Positions 35,969 to 45,371 are shown, numbered from the stretch's first letter. The stretch: 64,000 bases of DNA from Lachnoclostridium sp. (GCA_023667185.1 JAMPAP010000002.1:256154-320153), one strand, 5' to 3'. The notes: generated by a model from the letters alone, not told the origin. Numbers and translations: made by a program.

Positions 35969-36472
35969 ATGAGACAGGACTATGAAATGGCGGTTTCCTA
36001 CAAGTATTTTGAGGAAATCAACGAGCGGATCCAACTGGCTTTTCCGCAGGACTTGGCTGACAAGCTAAGCAGCGCGCTTTATGCGTATGTCACCGGAGGT
36101 AGTGTAATGGATAATTTCGAGAATGAGATTGAAGTGAATATCTTCTTATTCATACGCGAGGATGTGATCAAGGCGATTCATCGTTCGCGTGTGGCACGTC
36201 GTCCGCGCAAGCCGGTGGATGAGCTTGACCTTGACAGCGAGGTGGTGGATTATGAAGAGGTGGAGCAGGAGCAGGCAGCGGTTGAAGAAGAGGAAGAGCA
36301 TGCTGAAGAAAAGCCCAAGAAGCGAGGCTGCAAGAAGAGATCAAAGCGTCAGGTAGCCCCCTACCTTGTCAATATCTACCGACTGATGGATCAAATTGAA
36401 CTGCCAGAGGAGGAGCGTGATCCCGGCTGGTTCAAGTATGTGAGTCTTCTCGATATGAGGGAGCAGCCGTAG
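35969..36472 (+). CDS. hypothetical protein with acidic and basic low-complexity segment
   Basis: A 167-residue soluble protein I cannot name. The N-terminal half (residues 1-90) looks helical and has SSALYAYVTGGSV, vaguely like the DUF6291 type of phage/conjugative-element proteins. Residues about 90-130 are a Glu-rich then Lys/Arg-rich run, and the end (YLVNIYRLMDQIELPEEERD) is ordered again. It stands between the rplM promoter region and the RND operon. Confidence 0.6.
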   Translation: MRQDYEMAVSYKYFEEINERIQLAFPQDLADKLSSALYAYVTGGSVMDNFENEIEVNIFLFIREDVIKAIHRSRVARRPRKPVDELDLDSEVVDYEEVEQEQAAVEEEEEHAEEKPKKRGCKKRSKRQVAPYLVNIYRLMDQIELPEEERDPGWFKYVSLLDMREQP

Positions 36473-36501
36473 TGGGGTGAACCAAATTGGCGAAAATTTG
36501 T

Positions 36502-36509
36502 TATATTTG
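36502..36509 (+). promoter_or_regulatory. -7 box of the RND efflux operon
   Basis: TATATTTG, 21 bp upstream of the ATG at 36531; the -33 region is weak. It overlaps an in-frame extension starting at 36477, which argues for the later start. Confidence 0.5.
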
Positions 36510-36530
36510 CGAATCTATTATTCATCACTT

Positions 36531-37697
36531 ATGAGAAAATTCGATCACAAGCTATCACTTTGTCTTATCTGCGCAGCCGTCTTACTCGGCATAATCGCTA
36601 TTATATATATGTTGAATCGTAACCGCCAGACGCAGGTGACGCTCCCCGTCGTGGAGATGCAGACCGTAACGACTGAGAATGTCAATATATATGGCGAATA
36701 TGTAGGTCGCATTCGCGCGCAGCAGTTTGTGGAGATCCATGCCCGCGTGGAAGGCTACCTTGAGAGTATGCTCTTCAACGAAGGAAGCCGCATAGAGAAA
36801 GGTCAAACCCTCTTCGTGATTGATCCGCGAATATACAAAGCCCATGCCAACAAAGCCCGCGCCCAGCTCAACAAAGCCCGCGCCAATGCTGTAAAAGCCA
36901 AGCGTGACCTTGAACGCATACGCCCCCTGTTTGAGAAAAATGCAGCCTCGCAGCTTGACCTTGACAACGCCGAGGCCGCTTACGAAAACGCCATCGCCGA
37001 GGTGACCGTCAGTGAAGCTGACCTCACCACAGCCGAGCTGACGTTAGGCTACACAAATGTCAGCTCCCCCATCTCAGGCTATATCTCAGGCAGTTATGCT
37101 GATATAGGCACCCTTGTCGGTCCGTCAGGCAAATCACTGCTTGCCACAGTGGTGAAATCCGATACCGTACGTGTAGACTTCTCGATGACCGCCCTTGACT
37201 ACCTCACAGGCAAATCGCGCAACGTCAACATAGGCCAGCGCGACTCCACCCGCCGCTGGGACTCCTTCATCACCATCACCCTTGCCGATGGCTCAGTGTA
37301 TCCCCATAAAGGGTTTGTTGACTTCGCTGACCCGACCGTTGACCCCAACACCGGCACATTCTCAGTCACAGCCGAGATGCCTAACCCTGACCAGTCGCTG
37401 CTTCCGGGCGAATTTACCAAGGTAAAGGTTCTGCTTGACGTAAGAGAAGATGCCGTGGTGGTGCCTACCCGCTCCCTTATAATAGAAAAAGGTGGTGCTT
37501 ACGTGGTGGTGGTAAGGCCTGACAGCATAGTGGAGCGACGATTCATCGAGACAGGCCCCGAGCTCGGCTCGAAAGTAATCGTAGAGCGCGGACTGACCAA
37601 AGGTGAAAACATAGTTGTCGAAGGGTATCACAAGCTCAGCCACGGCATGAAGGTTGACCCCGTGAAAGCCATAGTTACTGACTCAATAGCCCGATGA
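36531..37697 (+). CDS. RND efflux periplasmic adaptor
   Basis: Membrane fusion protein of an AcrAB-TolC-type pump. The 388-residue product has one N-terminal anchor helix (LSLCLICAAVLLGIIAIIYM), split lipoyl halves (RVEGYLESMLFNEGSRIEKG; VSSPISGYISGSYADIGTL), an alpha hairpin and a beta-barrel/membrane-proximal domain (LPGEFTKVKVLLDVREDAV). The start MRKFDHK at 36531 is preferred because the upstream extension crosses the promoter. Its stop overlaps the pump gene by ATGA. Confidence 0.93.
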   Translation: MRKFDHKLSLCLICAAVLLGIIAIIYMLNRNRQTQVTLPVVEMQTVTTENVNIYGEYVGRIRAQQFVEIHARVEGYLESMLFNEGSRIEKGQTLFVIDPRIYKAHANKARAQLNKARANAVKAKRDLERIRPLFEKNAASQLDLDNAEAAYENAIAEVTVSEADLTTAELTLGYTNVSSPISGYISGSYADIGTLVGPSGKSLLATVVKSDTVRVDFSMTALDYLTGKSRNVNIGQRDSTRRWDSFITITLADGSVYPHKGFVDFADPTVDPNTGTFSVTAEMPNPDQSLLPGEFTKVKVLLDVREDAVVVPTRSLIIEKGGAYVVVVRPDSIVERRFIETGPELGSKVIVERGLTKGENIVVEGYHKLSHGMKVDPVKAIVTDSIAR

Positions 37698-40600
37698 CCA
37701 TGAAGCGGAACTTTTTCATTGACCATCCGGTGTTTTCGATAGTGATATCCGTAGTGATCTTCATTATCGGACTGATAGGCCTGACCCTACTTCCCGTAGA
37801 CCAATATCCCCGGATAGTGCCCCCGGTGGTGAGAATATCCGCCTCCTATCCCGGCGCTGACGCCACAACCGTCACCCAAGCCGTAGCCACCCCCATCGAG
37901 CAGGAGCTCAACGGCACACCCGGCATGCTCTATATGACCTCCACCTCGTCAAACTCCGGCGGCTTCTCCGCACTGGTGACCTTCAGCATCGACACCTCCC
38001 CCGAGCTCGCCGCCGTCGACATTCAGAACCGCATCAAGCAAGCCGAGTCGCGACTTCCGGCCGAAGTGGTGCAGAATGGCATATCCGTAGAGCAAGAGAC
38101 CGCCAACAAGCTGATGACCATCGTAGTCACCTCGTCAGATCCCAAATTTGATGAAATATATCTCAGCAACTACACGACCCTCAACGTCATTGACTTGCTG
38201 CGCCGCATCCCCGGCGTAGGCAGCGTAAAGACCGTAGGTGGCCGCTATTACGCCATGCAGATATGGGTAGACCCTGCCAAACTCGCTGACCTCGGACTCA
38301 CCGTCAACGACATACAGACCGCCCTGAAAGACCAGAACCGCGAGAGCGCTGCCGGGGTGATAGGCCAGGCGCCAATGGACGGCGTGGACATCTCTCTGCC
38401 GATTATCGCCCGCGGAAGGCTATCCAGCGTAGAGGAGTTTGAAAACATCGTCATCAGAGCCGGGAAAACCGGGTCGATGATCAGGCTGCGCGACGTGGCC
38501 CGCGTGTCGCTCGAAGCAGCATCCTACAATACCGAGAGCGGCATCAACGGCGACAATGCAGCCGTGATCAACATCAATATGCTCCCCGGAGCCAACGCTA
38601 TCGATGTAGCCGAAGCCGTAAAAGCTGAGATGAAAGCCATCGCCGCCAACTTCCCCGAAGGAATGTCGTACGACATCCCCTTTGACATGACCACATATAT
38701 ATCAGAGTCAATCCACCATGTCTACCGCACCTTCTTCGAGGCCCTCGCGCTCGTGATACTCGTAGTGTTCCTGTCGCTCCAAAACTGGCGCGCCACGCTC
38801 ATTCCCGTCATCGCCGTGCCGATATCGCTTGTGGGCACCTTCGGCGTGATGCTCCTCTTCGGCTTCTCCCTCAATATGCTTACTCTCTTGGGCTTGATCT
38901 TAGCCATAGGTATCGTGGTGGATGACGCCATAGTGGTGGTGGAAAACGTTGACCGCATCATGACCTCCGAGCACCTGCCGCCCCGCGAGGCCACGGTGAA
39001 AGCCATGGATGGGCTCGGTTCAGCGCTCGTAGCGATGTCGCTCGTGCTCTGTGCAGTGTTTGTGCCCGTCAGCTTCCTGCCAGGTATCACCGGCCAGCTT
39101 TACCGACAGTTTACCATCACCATCGCCGTATCAGTGATCATCTCCACAATCGTGGCGCTGACCCTCTCTCCCGTGATGTGCGCTACTCTGCTGCGTCGGC
39201 CCTCCCATCGCCGCAAGATACGCCTGTTTCGTCTGATCAACTACTGGCTCCAGCGTGGCGACCAATTCTACTGCCGCATGATCCGCAAAGCCCTCGGCGC
39301 ACCCCGACGGATGTATGTGGCCTTCGCCGTAGCATTGGCCCTTATTTGGCTGATGAACTCGATACTTCCCACCAGCTTCATGTCGCAGGAAGATCAGGGC
39401 TACTTCACCGTAGAGCTTGAGCTCCCCGAAGGTGCCACAATAGAGCGCACCCGCGCCGTCACTGACCGCGCCATCGAATATATCAGCTCTGATCCTGACG
39501 TAGAATACGTATTGAATGTCACCGGATCGTCGCCCCGCACCGGCTCCAATCAAGCCCATGCTACGCTCACCGTCATCCTCAAGCCGTGGGATCAGCGCAC
39601 CGGCGGAGACATCACCGAAGTGCGCGAGCGCCTGCGCCGTTACCTTGAGCGCTATCCCGAGAGCAACGTCTTCTTCTTCACCCCCGCCATAATCCCCGGC
39701 CTCGGCACATCAGGCGGCATAGAGATGGCACTCGAAGCCCGTGGAGATGCAGGATATGACCAACTGCGGAGCGCCGTCGACACGTTGAAGCGTTATGCCG
39801 CCGAGTCGCCCGCCATAGCATCGCTCTCGAGCTCGATGCAAGCCGAGATACCCCAGCTATTCTTCGATGTGGATCGTGATCGCGCCAAGCTCCAGGGCAT
39901 CCCCGTCAGTGACATCTTTGCCACGATGAAAGCCTTCACAGGGTCAGTGTATGTCAATGACTTCAATATGTTTAACCGTATCTACCGGGTCTACATCCAG
40001 GCCGAAGCCCCCTACCGCGACTCCCGGTCAGACATGAACCTCTTTTTCGTCCGCAGCAGCGACGGATCGATGATACCCGTCTCGTCGCTCGGCACCACCA
40101 ACTATACCACCGGCCCGGGCACCATCTCTCGCTTCAATATGTTTAACTCTGCCATCATCAGCGGCGAGGCCGCAAACGGCTACAGCACCGGTGAGGCCAT
40201 GGCTGCACTTGAAGATATCGTGTCGCGGCATCTGCCCGAAAATATCGCCGTAGAGTGGAGCGGGCTCTCGTATCAGGAGAAACATCAGGCTGCCAATCCT
40301 GCCGTGGTGCTCGGACTTGCGTTTCTCTTCGTATTTCTCTTCCTTGCAGCGCTATATGAAAGCTGGAGTGTGCCGTTAGCCGTTATCCTGTCACTTCCCG
40401 TGGCAGGCGTGGGCGCTTATCTCGGAATATGGATCTGCGGGCTCGAAAACAATATCTACTTCCAGATAGGGCTCGTGATGCTCGTAGGCCTTGTGGCCAA
40501 GAATGCAATATTGATTGTGGAATTTGCAAAGGATGGCGTGGATCACGGACTCGATGCCGTGACAGCCGCCCTTTCAGCCGCCCGCAAGCGCTTCCGCCCG

Positions 40601-40798
40601 ATCCTAATGACCTCACTGGCCTTCATGCTCGGACTCCTTCCGCTGCTCTTCGCCACCGGCCCCGGTTCGGCTGCCCGCCGCGACATAGGCACGGGAGTAT
40701 TCTTCGGCATGGCCGTGGCAATTACCGTAGGCATAGTGTTCGTCCCATTTTTCTTCGTAGCTATCAACAACTTGATTTCAAAATGCAAAAAACACTGA
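37694..40798 (+). CDS. RND multidrug efflux pump, inner-membrane subunit
   Basis: A 1034-residue proton-driven HAE1-family pump with 12 membrane helices, two large periplasmic loops, and the TM4 proton-relay acidic pair (GIVVDDAIVVVENV). The start FFIDHPVFSIVISVVI and QYPRIVPPVVRISASYPGA are typical of AcrB-like proteins. It is coupled to the adaptor by a 4-bp overlap and to the channel gene by 16 bp. Substrate range is not visible. Confidence 0.96.
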   Translation: MTMKRNFFIDHPVFSIVISVVIFIIGLIGLTLLPVDQYPRIVPPVVRISASYPGADATTVTQAVATPIEQELNGTPGMLYMTSTSSNSGGFSALVTFSIDTSPELAAVDIQNRIKQAESRLPAEVVQNGISVEQETANKLMTIVVTSSDPKFDEIYLSNYTTLNVIDLLRRIPGVGSVKTVGGRYYAMQIWVDPAKLADLGLTVNDIQTALKDQNRESAAGVIGQAPMDGVDISLPIIARGRLSSVEEFENIVIRAGKTGSMIRLRDVARVSLEAASYNTESGINGDNAAVININMLPGANAIDVAEAVKAEMKAIAANFPEGMSYDIPFDMTTYISESIHHVYRTFFEALALVILVVFLSLQNWRATLIPVIAVPISLVGTFGVMLLFGFSLNMLTLLGLILAIGIVVDDAIVVVENVDRIMTSEHLPPREATVKAMDGLGSALVAMSLVLCAVFVPVSFLPGITGQLYRQFTITIAVSVIISTIVALTLSPVMCATLLRRPSHRRKIRLFRLINYWLQRGDQFYCRMIRKALGAPRRMYVAFAVALALIWLMNSILPTSFMSQEDQGYFTVELELPEGATIERTRAVTDRAIEYISSDPDVEYVLNVTGSSPRTGSNQAHATLTVILKPWDQRTGGDITEVRERLRRYLERYPESNVFFFTPAIIPGLGTSGGIEMALEARGDAGYDQLRSAVDTLKRYAAESPAIASLSSSMQAEIPQLFFDVDRDRAKLQGIPVSDIFATMKAFTGSVYVNDFNMFNRIYRVYIQAEAPYRDSRSDMNLFFVRSSDGSMIPVSSLGTTNYTTGPGTISRFNMFNSAIISGEAANGYSTGEAMAALEDIVSRHLPENIAVEWSGLSYQEKHQAANPAVVLGLAFLFVFLFLAALYESWSVPLAVILSLPVAGVGAYLGIWICGLENNIYFQIGLVMLVGLVAKNAILIVEFAKDGVDHGLDAVTAALSAARKRFRPILMTSLAFMLGLLPLLFATGPGSAARRDIGTGVFFGMAVAITVGIVFVPFFFVAINNLISKCKKH

Positions 40799-42162
40799 TA
40801 TATACCGTCACCATCCTTGCCGCCACAATCATGGTGGCCTGCTCCGGCACACGGCAGCTGCCGAAGCCACAGTTGGATATGCCCGAAACGTTTGCCGGAG
40901 TGATGCAAGCTGACTCGCTGTCGTATGCTGACCTGAGCTGGTGGGAATTTTACACTGACGAAAACCTGCGTAACCTTATCGAGCGCACCCTCGAGGCCAA
41001 CCGCGACCTCCTCAAGGCTGCCGCCCGTATGGACGAGCTGCGCGAGCTTTACGGGGTGGAACGGCTCAACCTTGCGCCCAAGCTCAATGGAATCGCCGGA
41101 TTTACCAACGAGACAAACAATTACGACGGCCACGGCGTAGACAAGGATCTCGAGATCTCACTCAAAGCATCCGTCAGCTGGGAGATCAACCTATGGGGTG
41201 CGCAGAAGTGGGCCAGAAGCAAGAGCCGGGGTGAATACCTCGCGTCGGCCGAGGACTACCGCGCCATGCAGATGTCGCTCATCGCCCAGACTGCCACAGC
41301 TTATTTCAACCTCATAGCCCTTGATAATGAAATAGCTATCGTGCGCCAGACACTCGTCACCCGCAAGGAGAGCCTCGAGCAGGCCCGCCTGCGTTACGAG
41401 GGGGGACTGACCTCCGAAATTGTCTACCAGCAGGCCATGGTGGAATACACCACCACGGCCTCGCTAATACCGGCACTTGAACAGAAACGCACCGTGTCGG
41501 TCAACGCTTTATCGCTTCTGACGGGTGATTTCCCCGGAAAGGAGATCCACCGCTCCCACCTGTTTCTTGACGCCGAGATGCCTGACAGCATTATGCCGGG
41601 TATGCCTTCACGGCTCCTTCAGCGCCGTCCTGACCTGCGGGCTGCCGAGCTGAGGCTCTCCGCGGCGATGGCCAACGTAGGGCTCAAGTATGCCGACCGC
41701 TTCCCCAACTTCATCGTTGGCTTCACGGGCGGATTTGAGAATGATGCCTTGGCCGGATTTCTCAAATCGCCATTTACCTATTCGCTCGGCAACATCTCCG
41801 GCAGCATCTTCGACTTCGGGCGCAAAAAACGCAATTACAAGGCTTCAATTAGTGCTTATGAGCAAGCACGCCTCGACTATGAAAAAAGCGTCATGACCGC
41901 CTTCACCGAGGTAGACAATGCCATCGCCGGATACCGCAATGCCCGCGATGGAGCCGCGCTTAAAGCCTCGCTGCGTGACGCCGCATTGAAGTATGTGCAG
42001 CTCGCAAGACTACAGTATCGAGGAGGCACGCTCAACTATATCGACGTACTCGATGCCCAGCGGCGCTACTTCGATGCCCAGATTGGCTACTCCAACGCCC
42101 GCCGTGACGAATACCTCGCCCTCGTTCAGCTCTACAAAGCCATTGGCGGAGGCACCCGCTGA
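40783..42162 (+). CDS. OprM/NodT-type outer-membrane efflux lipoprotein
   Basis: TolC-like channel of the RND pump, 459 residues. It has a lipoprotein signal (MQKTLIYTVTILAATIMVAC, lipid Cys at 20), the RND outer-membrane family start (LSWWEFYTDENLRNLIERTL) and LLQRRPDLRAAELRLSAAMANVG. The ATG at 40783 is used; the open frame extends to 40429 but that part lies inside the pump gene and is not protein-like. Confidence 0.93.
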   Translation: MQKTLIYTVTILAATIMVACSGTRQLPKPQLDMPETFAGVMQADSLSYADLSWWEFYTDENLRNLIERTLEANRDLLKAAARMDELRELYGVERLNLAPKLNGIAGFTNETNNYDGHGVDKDLEISLKASVSWEINLWGAQKWARSKSRGEYLASAEDYRAMQMSLIAQTATAYFNLIALDNEIAIVRQTLVTRKESLEQARLRYEGGLTSEIVYQQAMVEYTTTASLIPALEQKRTVSVNALSLLTGDFPGKEIHRSHLFLDAEMPDSIMPGMPSRLLQRRPDLRAAELRLSAAMANVGLKYADRFPNFIVGFTGGFENDALAGFLKSPFTYSLGNISGSIFDFGRKKRNYKASISAYEQARLDYEKSVMTAFTEVDNAIAGYRNARDGAALKASLRDAALKYVQLARLQYRGGTLNYIDVLDAQRRYFDAQIGYSNARRDEYLALVQLYKAIGGGTR

Positions 42163-42181
42163 TTTTTCAAATAAATATTGC

Positions 42182-42189
42182 TATATTTG
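42182..42189 (+). promoter_or_regulatory. candidate -7 box after the RND operon
   Basis: TATATTTG 20 bp after the RND channel stop; no -33 TTTG at the right distance. It could drive the short open frame that follows or a small RNA. Confidence 0.35.
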
Positions 42190-42210
42190 CAAAAAAATCA
42201 TTCAATCACC

Positions 42211-42336
42211 TTGAGTCTATTGGCGGAAAAGCACTATTTTCTGCGGTGGATTTATTCGATAGAGCCTGACTTCAAGAAGACGGAGATGGCGCCCCAACTT
42301 CGGGAGCTTGAAGAAAAAATCAGAAAACTGATGTAA
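42211..42336 (+). CDS. possible 41-residue protein
   Basis: Open frame from TTG 42211 to TAA 42334-42336. The product would start LSLLAEKHYFLRWIYSIEPD and end in an amphipathic charged helix (QLRELEEKIRKLM), which looks protein-like. It lies 21 bp after a TATATTTG box. There is no ATG near the start, and I know no family, so it may instead be a leader or small RNA region. Confidence 0.3.
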   Translation: MSLLAEKHYFLRWIYSIEPDFKKTEMAPQLRELEEKIRKLM

Positions 42337-42350
42337 GTTTTTGACAAAAT

Positions 42351-42384
42351 TTTGATTGTATTTGGTTAATTTTTTGTAATTTTG
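42351..42384 (+). promoter_or_regulatory. promoter of rnfDGEA
   Basis: TTTG (42351-42354), 22 bp, TAATTTTG (42377-42384), 25 bp before the rnfD ATG. The spacing is slightly long. Confidence 0.55.
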
Positions 42385-42409
42385 CGGGAAATATCATAGA
42401 AATAAACCA

Positions 42410-43357
42410 ATGTTAACCTTATCACTTTCGCCGCACATACACACGTCGCTCACGGTGCGACGCTGTATGGGGCATGTAATCATCGCCCTGCTACCAGCAG
42501 TGGCATTCAGTCTGTATTATTTCGGCATCGGTGCTTTGATAGTGATTGTCAGTGCCATAGTCGGTTGTGTAGCTACCGAGTGGCTTATCGACCGCTATAT
42601 GCTTGGCCGCAAGCCTCAGATCGGCAATCTGTCGGCAGTGCTGACGGGTCTGCTTCTTGCGCTCAACCTGCCCTCCAACCTTCCCATCTGGACAGTGCTT
42701 ATAGGCAGCGTCGTTGCCATAGGTATCGGCAAGATGGCTTTCGGCGGTCTTGGCTGCAACACGTTCAACCCTGCACTCGTAGGCCGCGTGTTCCTGTTGC
42801 TCTCATTCCCCGTGCTGATGACAACATGGCCCGAGCCGGTAGTCAACCGTCTTGCGTACTTTGACGCCACCACCGGCCCTACAATCCTCGGTCAGATCAA
42901 GATGGGTCTTCTCAATCCTGCTGATGTGGATATGTGGAGCAAGGCGCTCGGAGGCTATGCCGGTTCGATAGGCGAAATCAGCGCCATAGCTATTCTTATC
43001 GGATTGGTTTACCTGCTGTGTATGCGCATCATCTCATGGCACATTCCCGTATCGATCATCGCTACAGTAGCCATCTTCTCGCTCTGCTGCGGCGCCAACG
43101 TAGGCGTAGAGCTGCTCTCAGGCGGTCTGCTCTTCGGAGCTGTGTTTATGGCCACTGACTATGTGACCTCGCCTATGAGCCACAAAGGCATGATTATCTA
43201 CGGTGTACTTATCGGAGCAATAACATTTATTATACGTCAATGGGGCGCTTATCCTGAAGGTATGTCATTTGCCATCCTTATCATGAACGGATTCACCCCG
43301 CTTATCAACCGTTGGGTCAAACCCCGCAAGTTCGGAGAAAGGAGTGTGAAAGCATGA
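42410..43357 (+). CDS. rnfD: Rnf electron-transport complex subunit D
   Basis: Membrane subunit of the ferredoxin:NAD+ oxidoreductase that couples electron flow to ion pumping. The 315-residue protein shows about nine helices and RnfD signatures (SPHIHTSLTVRRCMGHVIIA; KMAFGGLGCNTFNPALVGR; VFMATDYVTSPMSHKG). The covalent FMN sits on a Thr in this family. First gene of this rnf block; rnfB and rnfC, normally upstream, are absent. Confidence 0.95.
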   Translation: MLTLSLSPHIHTSLTVRRCMGHVIIALLPAVAFSLYYFGIGALIVIVSAIVGCVATEWLIDRYMLGRKPQIGNLSAVLTGLLLALNLPSNLPIWTVLIGSVVAIGIGKMAFGGLGCNTFNPALVGRVFLLLSFPVLMTTWPEPVVNRLAYFDATTGPTILGQIKMGLLNPADVDMWSKALGGYAGSIGEISAIAILIGLVYLLCMRIISWHIPVSIIATVAIFSLCCGANVGVELLSGGLLFGAVFMATDYVTSPMSHKGMIIYGVLIGAITFIIRQWGAYPEGMSFAILIMNGFTPLINRWVKPRKFGERSVKA

Positions 43358-43944
43358 GTGGAGCAAAATCTACCCTCGTGACCATGATCGTGTCACTTGG
43401 AGTGATAACCATAGTCGCAGGCGGACTGCTTGCCGGCGTAAACGTACTGACTGCCGACGCCATCGCCCAGGCTAACCAGCAGAAGCAGGTAGAGGCTATC
43501 AAAAACGTTGCTACCGTAGCGTTTGACAACGACCCTGTGAGCGACAAAGTAACCGTGGTGCCTGAGGGCGAAGCCCGCGAGATCACCATCTTCCCTCTCA
43601 AGAATGGCGACGAGCTCACCGGAGCTGCTGTAGAGACCTATTCGTCAAACGGTTTCTCAGGCGACATCGTCATCATGGTAGGATTTGATACTGAAGGTGA
43701 CATCACCGGCTACGAGGTGGTAAGCCACGCTGAGACCGCCGGCCTCGGTGCAAAGATGCAGGACTGGTTCCGCGACAGCAAGCACACCGTCATTGGCCTC
43801 AACCCCGGGGTCAACAACCTGACAGTAAGCAAGGACGGCGGCGACGTTGATGCCATCACCGCAGCCACCATCTCTTCAAGAGCATTCCTTGAGGCTCTCA
43901 ACCGCGCCTACAAGGGCTTTAACCAATCAAAAGACAACCTATAA
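43354..43944 (+). CDS. rnfG: Rnf electron-transport complex subunit G
   Basis: Periplasm-facing flavoprotein of the Rnf complex, 196 residues. One N-terminal helix is followed by an FMN-binding domain; the flavinylation motif DAITAAT places covalent FMN on T172, attached by ApbE. ATG 43354 (MSGAKSTL) overlaps the rnfD stop by 4 bp; an upstream in-frame start would lie inside rnfD. Confidence 0.95.
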   Translation: MSGAKSTLVTMIVSLGVITIVAGGLLAGVNVLTADAIAQANQQKQVEAIKNVATVAFDNDPVSDKVTVVPEGEAREITIFPLKNGDELTGAAVETYSSNGFSGDIVIMVGFDTEGDITGYEVVSHAETAGLGAKMQDWFRDSKHTVIGLNPGVNNLTVSKDGGDVDAITAATISSRAFLEALNRAYKGFNQSKDNL

Positions 43945-43947
43945 GCC

Positions 43948-44550
43948 ATGAACTCCAAGCTTAAAATCCTATACAACGGTATAGTTACCGAGAACCCGAC
44001 ATTCGTGCTGCTGCTCGGTATGTGTCCCACCCTGGGAACAACTTCGGGAGCCCTTACCGGTATGAGCATGGGTCTCGCCACAATGGGAGTGCTCATCTGC
44101 TCCAATGTCGTGATTTCACTTATCAAGAACCTCGTGCCCGACAAGGTGCGCATCCCCGCATTTATCGTCGTAATCGCTACATTCGTGACACTGCTCCAGA
44201 TGCTTATGGAGGCCTATGTGCCCGCTCTCTACGCTACGCTCGGCATCTTCATCCCGCTGATCGTGGTAAACTGTATCGTGCTCGGCCGCGCCGAAGCCTT
44301 TGCATCACGCCACACTGTATTTGACTCGCTGCTCGATGGTGTAGGTATCGGCGTAGGTTTCACCCTGGCGCTGACACTCCTCGGTGCTGTCCGTGAGCTG
44401 CTCGGTACAGGCTGCATCTTCGGCCTCTCGATCTACCCCGAAAGCTACGGCGCGCTGATGTTTATCCTCGCCCCCGGTGCATTTATCGCACTCGGACTGC
44501 TTGTGGCTGCATTCAATGCCATCCGTAATCGTTCAGTTAAAACCGCTTAA
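43948..44550 (+). CDS. rnfE: Rnf electron-transport complex subunit E
   Basis: A 200-residue, six-helix membrane subunit, one half of the RnfA/RnfE pair that holds the intramembrane Fe-S centre. Signatures: FVLLLGMCPTLGTTSGALTG and NCIVLGRAEAFASRH. Its start lies 3 bp after rnfG. Confidence 0.95.
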   Translation: MNSKLKILYNGIVTENPTFVLLLGMCPTLGTTSGALTGMSMGLATMGVLICSNVVISLIKNLVPDKVRIPAFIVVIATFVTLLQMLMEAYVPALYATLGIFIPLIVVNCIVLGRAEAFASRHTVFDSLLDGVGIGVGFTLALTLLGAVRELLGTGCIFGLSIYPESYGALMFILAPGAFIALGLLVAAFNAIRNRSVKTA

Positions 44551-44561
44551 TACCCTGAGCC

Positions 44562-45143
44562 ATGATAGAATATATCTCAATCATAATCACAGCGATATTC
44601 GTTAACAATATCGTCTTCGCGCAGTTCCTCGGAATTTGCCCTTTCATAGGTGTATCGCGCAAACTGTCGACAGCAGCCGGTATGGGTGGAGCCGTAACCT
44701 TCGTGATGGCAATAGCCACCGTGGTGACATGGTCACTTCAGAAATTCTGCCTTGATCCCTTGGGTCTCGGCTATATGCAGACTATCGTCTTCATCCTCGT
44801 CATCGCCGCCCTGGTGCAGATGCTCGAGATCGTGTTGAAGAAGATCGCCCCCGCGCTCTACGCCGCCCTCGGTGTGTTCCTCCCCCTTATCACCACCAAC
44901 TGTGCAGTGCTTGGTGTAGCCATCCTCTGCGTGCGCAACGACCTTGACCTCGGTCAATCCGTTGTCTACGCTATCGCTACCGCCATAGGTTTCACAATGG
45001 CCATCAGCATCTTCGCCGGCATCCGTGAGCAGCTCGCCCTTGTGGACGTACCCAAAGCCATGAAAGGTGTGCCCATCGCCCTGATCACTGCCGGTCTCCT
45101 CGCCATGGCCTTCATGGGCTTCTCAGGCATCAAGATCGGATAA
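44562..45143 (+). CDS. rnfA: Rnf electron-transport complex subunit A
   Basis: A 193-residue, six-helix membrane subunit paralogous to RnfE, with NNIVFAQFLGICPFIGVSRK and TTNCAVLGVAI; the Cys residues in these segments bind the 2Fe-2S cluster shared with RnfE. Last gene of the rnf block, followed by an intrinsic terminator. Confidence 0.96.
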   Translation: MIEYISIIITAIFVNNIVFAQFLGICPFIGVSRKLSTAAGMGGAVTFVMAIATVVTWSLQKFCLDPLGLGYMQTIVFILVIAALVQMLEIVLKKIAPALYAALGVFLPLITTNCAVLGVAILCVRNDLDLGQSVVYAIATAIGFTMAISIFAGIREQLALVDVPKAMKGVPIALITAGLLAMAFMGFSGIKIG

Positions 45144-45166
45144 CAGAAATATCATCCATAATACTC

Positions 45167-45209
45167 GAATCACCGCAGCAGCCACCCGCCGCCGCGGTGA
45201 TTCTTTATA
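45167..45209 (+). terminator. intrinsic terminator of the rnf operon
   Basis: GAATCACCGC (45167-45176) pairs perfectly with GCGGTGATTC (45194-45203), followed by TTTATAT. Confidence 0.8.
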
Positions 45210-45270
45210 TCTCCCACCGCTGAACCCCGGCGGGTGGCATGGACGCCCTGGATCGTGTGGCATGATGTAG

Positions 45271-45290
45271 GGGCGTGATACATCACGCCC
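45271..45290. repeat. REP-like palindrome 1
   Basis: GGGCGTGAT, a 2-nt centre AC, then ATCACGCCC: a perfect 9-bp inverted repeat after the rnf terminator. Confidence 0.8.
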
Positions 45291-45352
45291 GTCGCACAAA
45301 ATAATGTATTGAAAAACAGTTGATTAGCAGTAGCTGTGGGCAGATTCGCTGT

Positions 45353-45371
45353 GGGCGTGATGTATCACGCC
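45353..45371. repeat. REP-like palindrome 2
   Basis: GGCGTGAT, GT, ATCACGCC: a second copy of the same palindrome 82 bp after the first, with a G-T mismatch at the outer pair. Confidence 0.8.

Noticed and set aside
40429..40782. 118-residue extension of the efflux channel protein
   Set aside because: Overlaps the RND pump gene in another frame; the lipoprotein signal begins at 40783.
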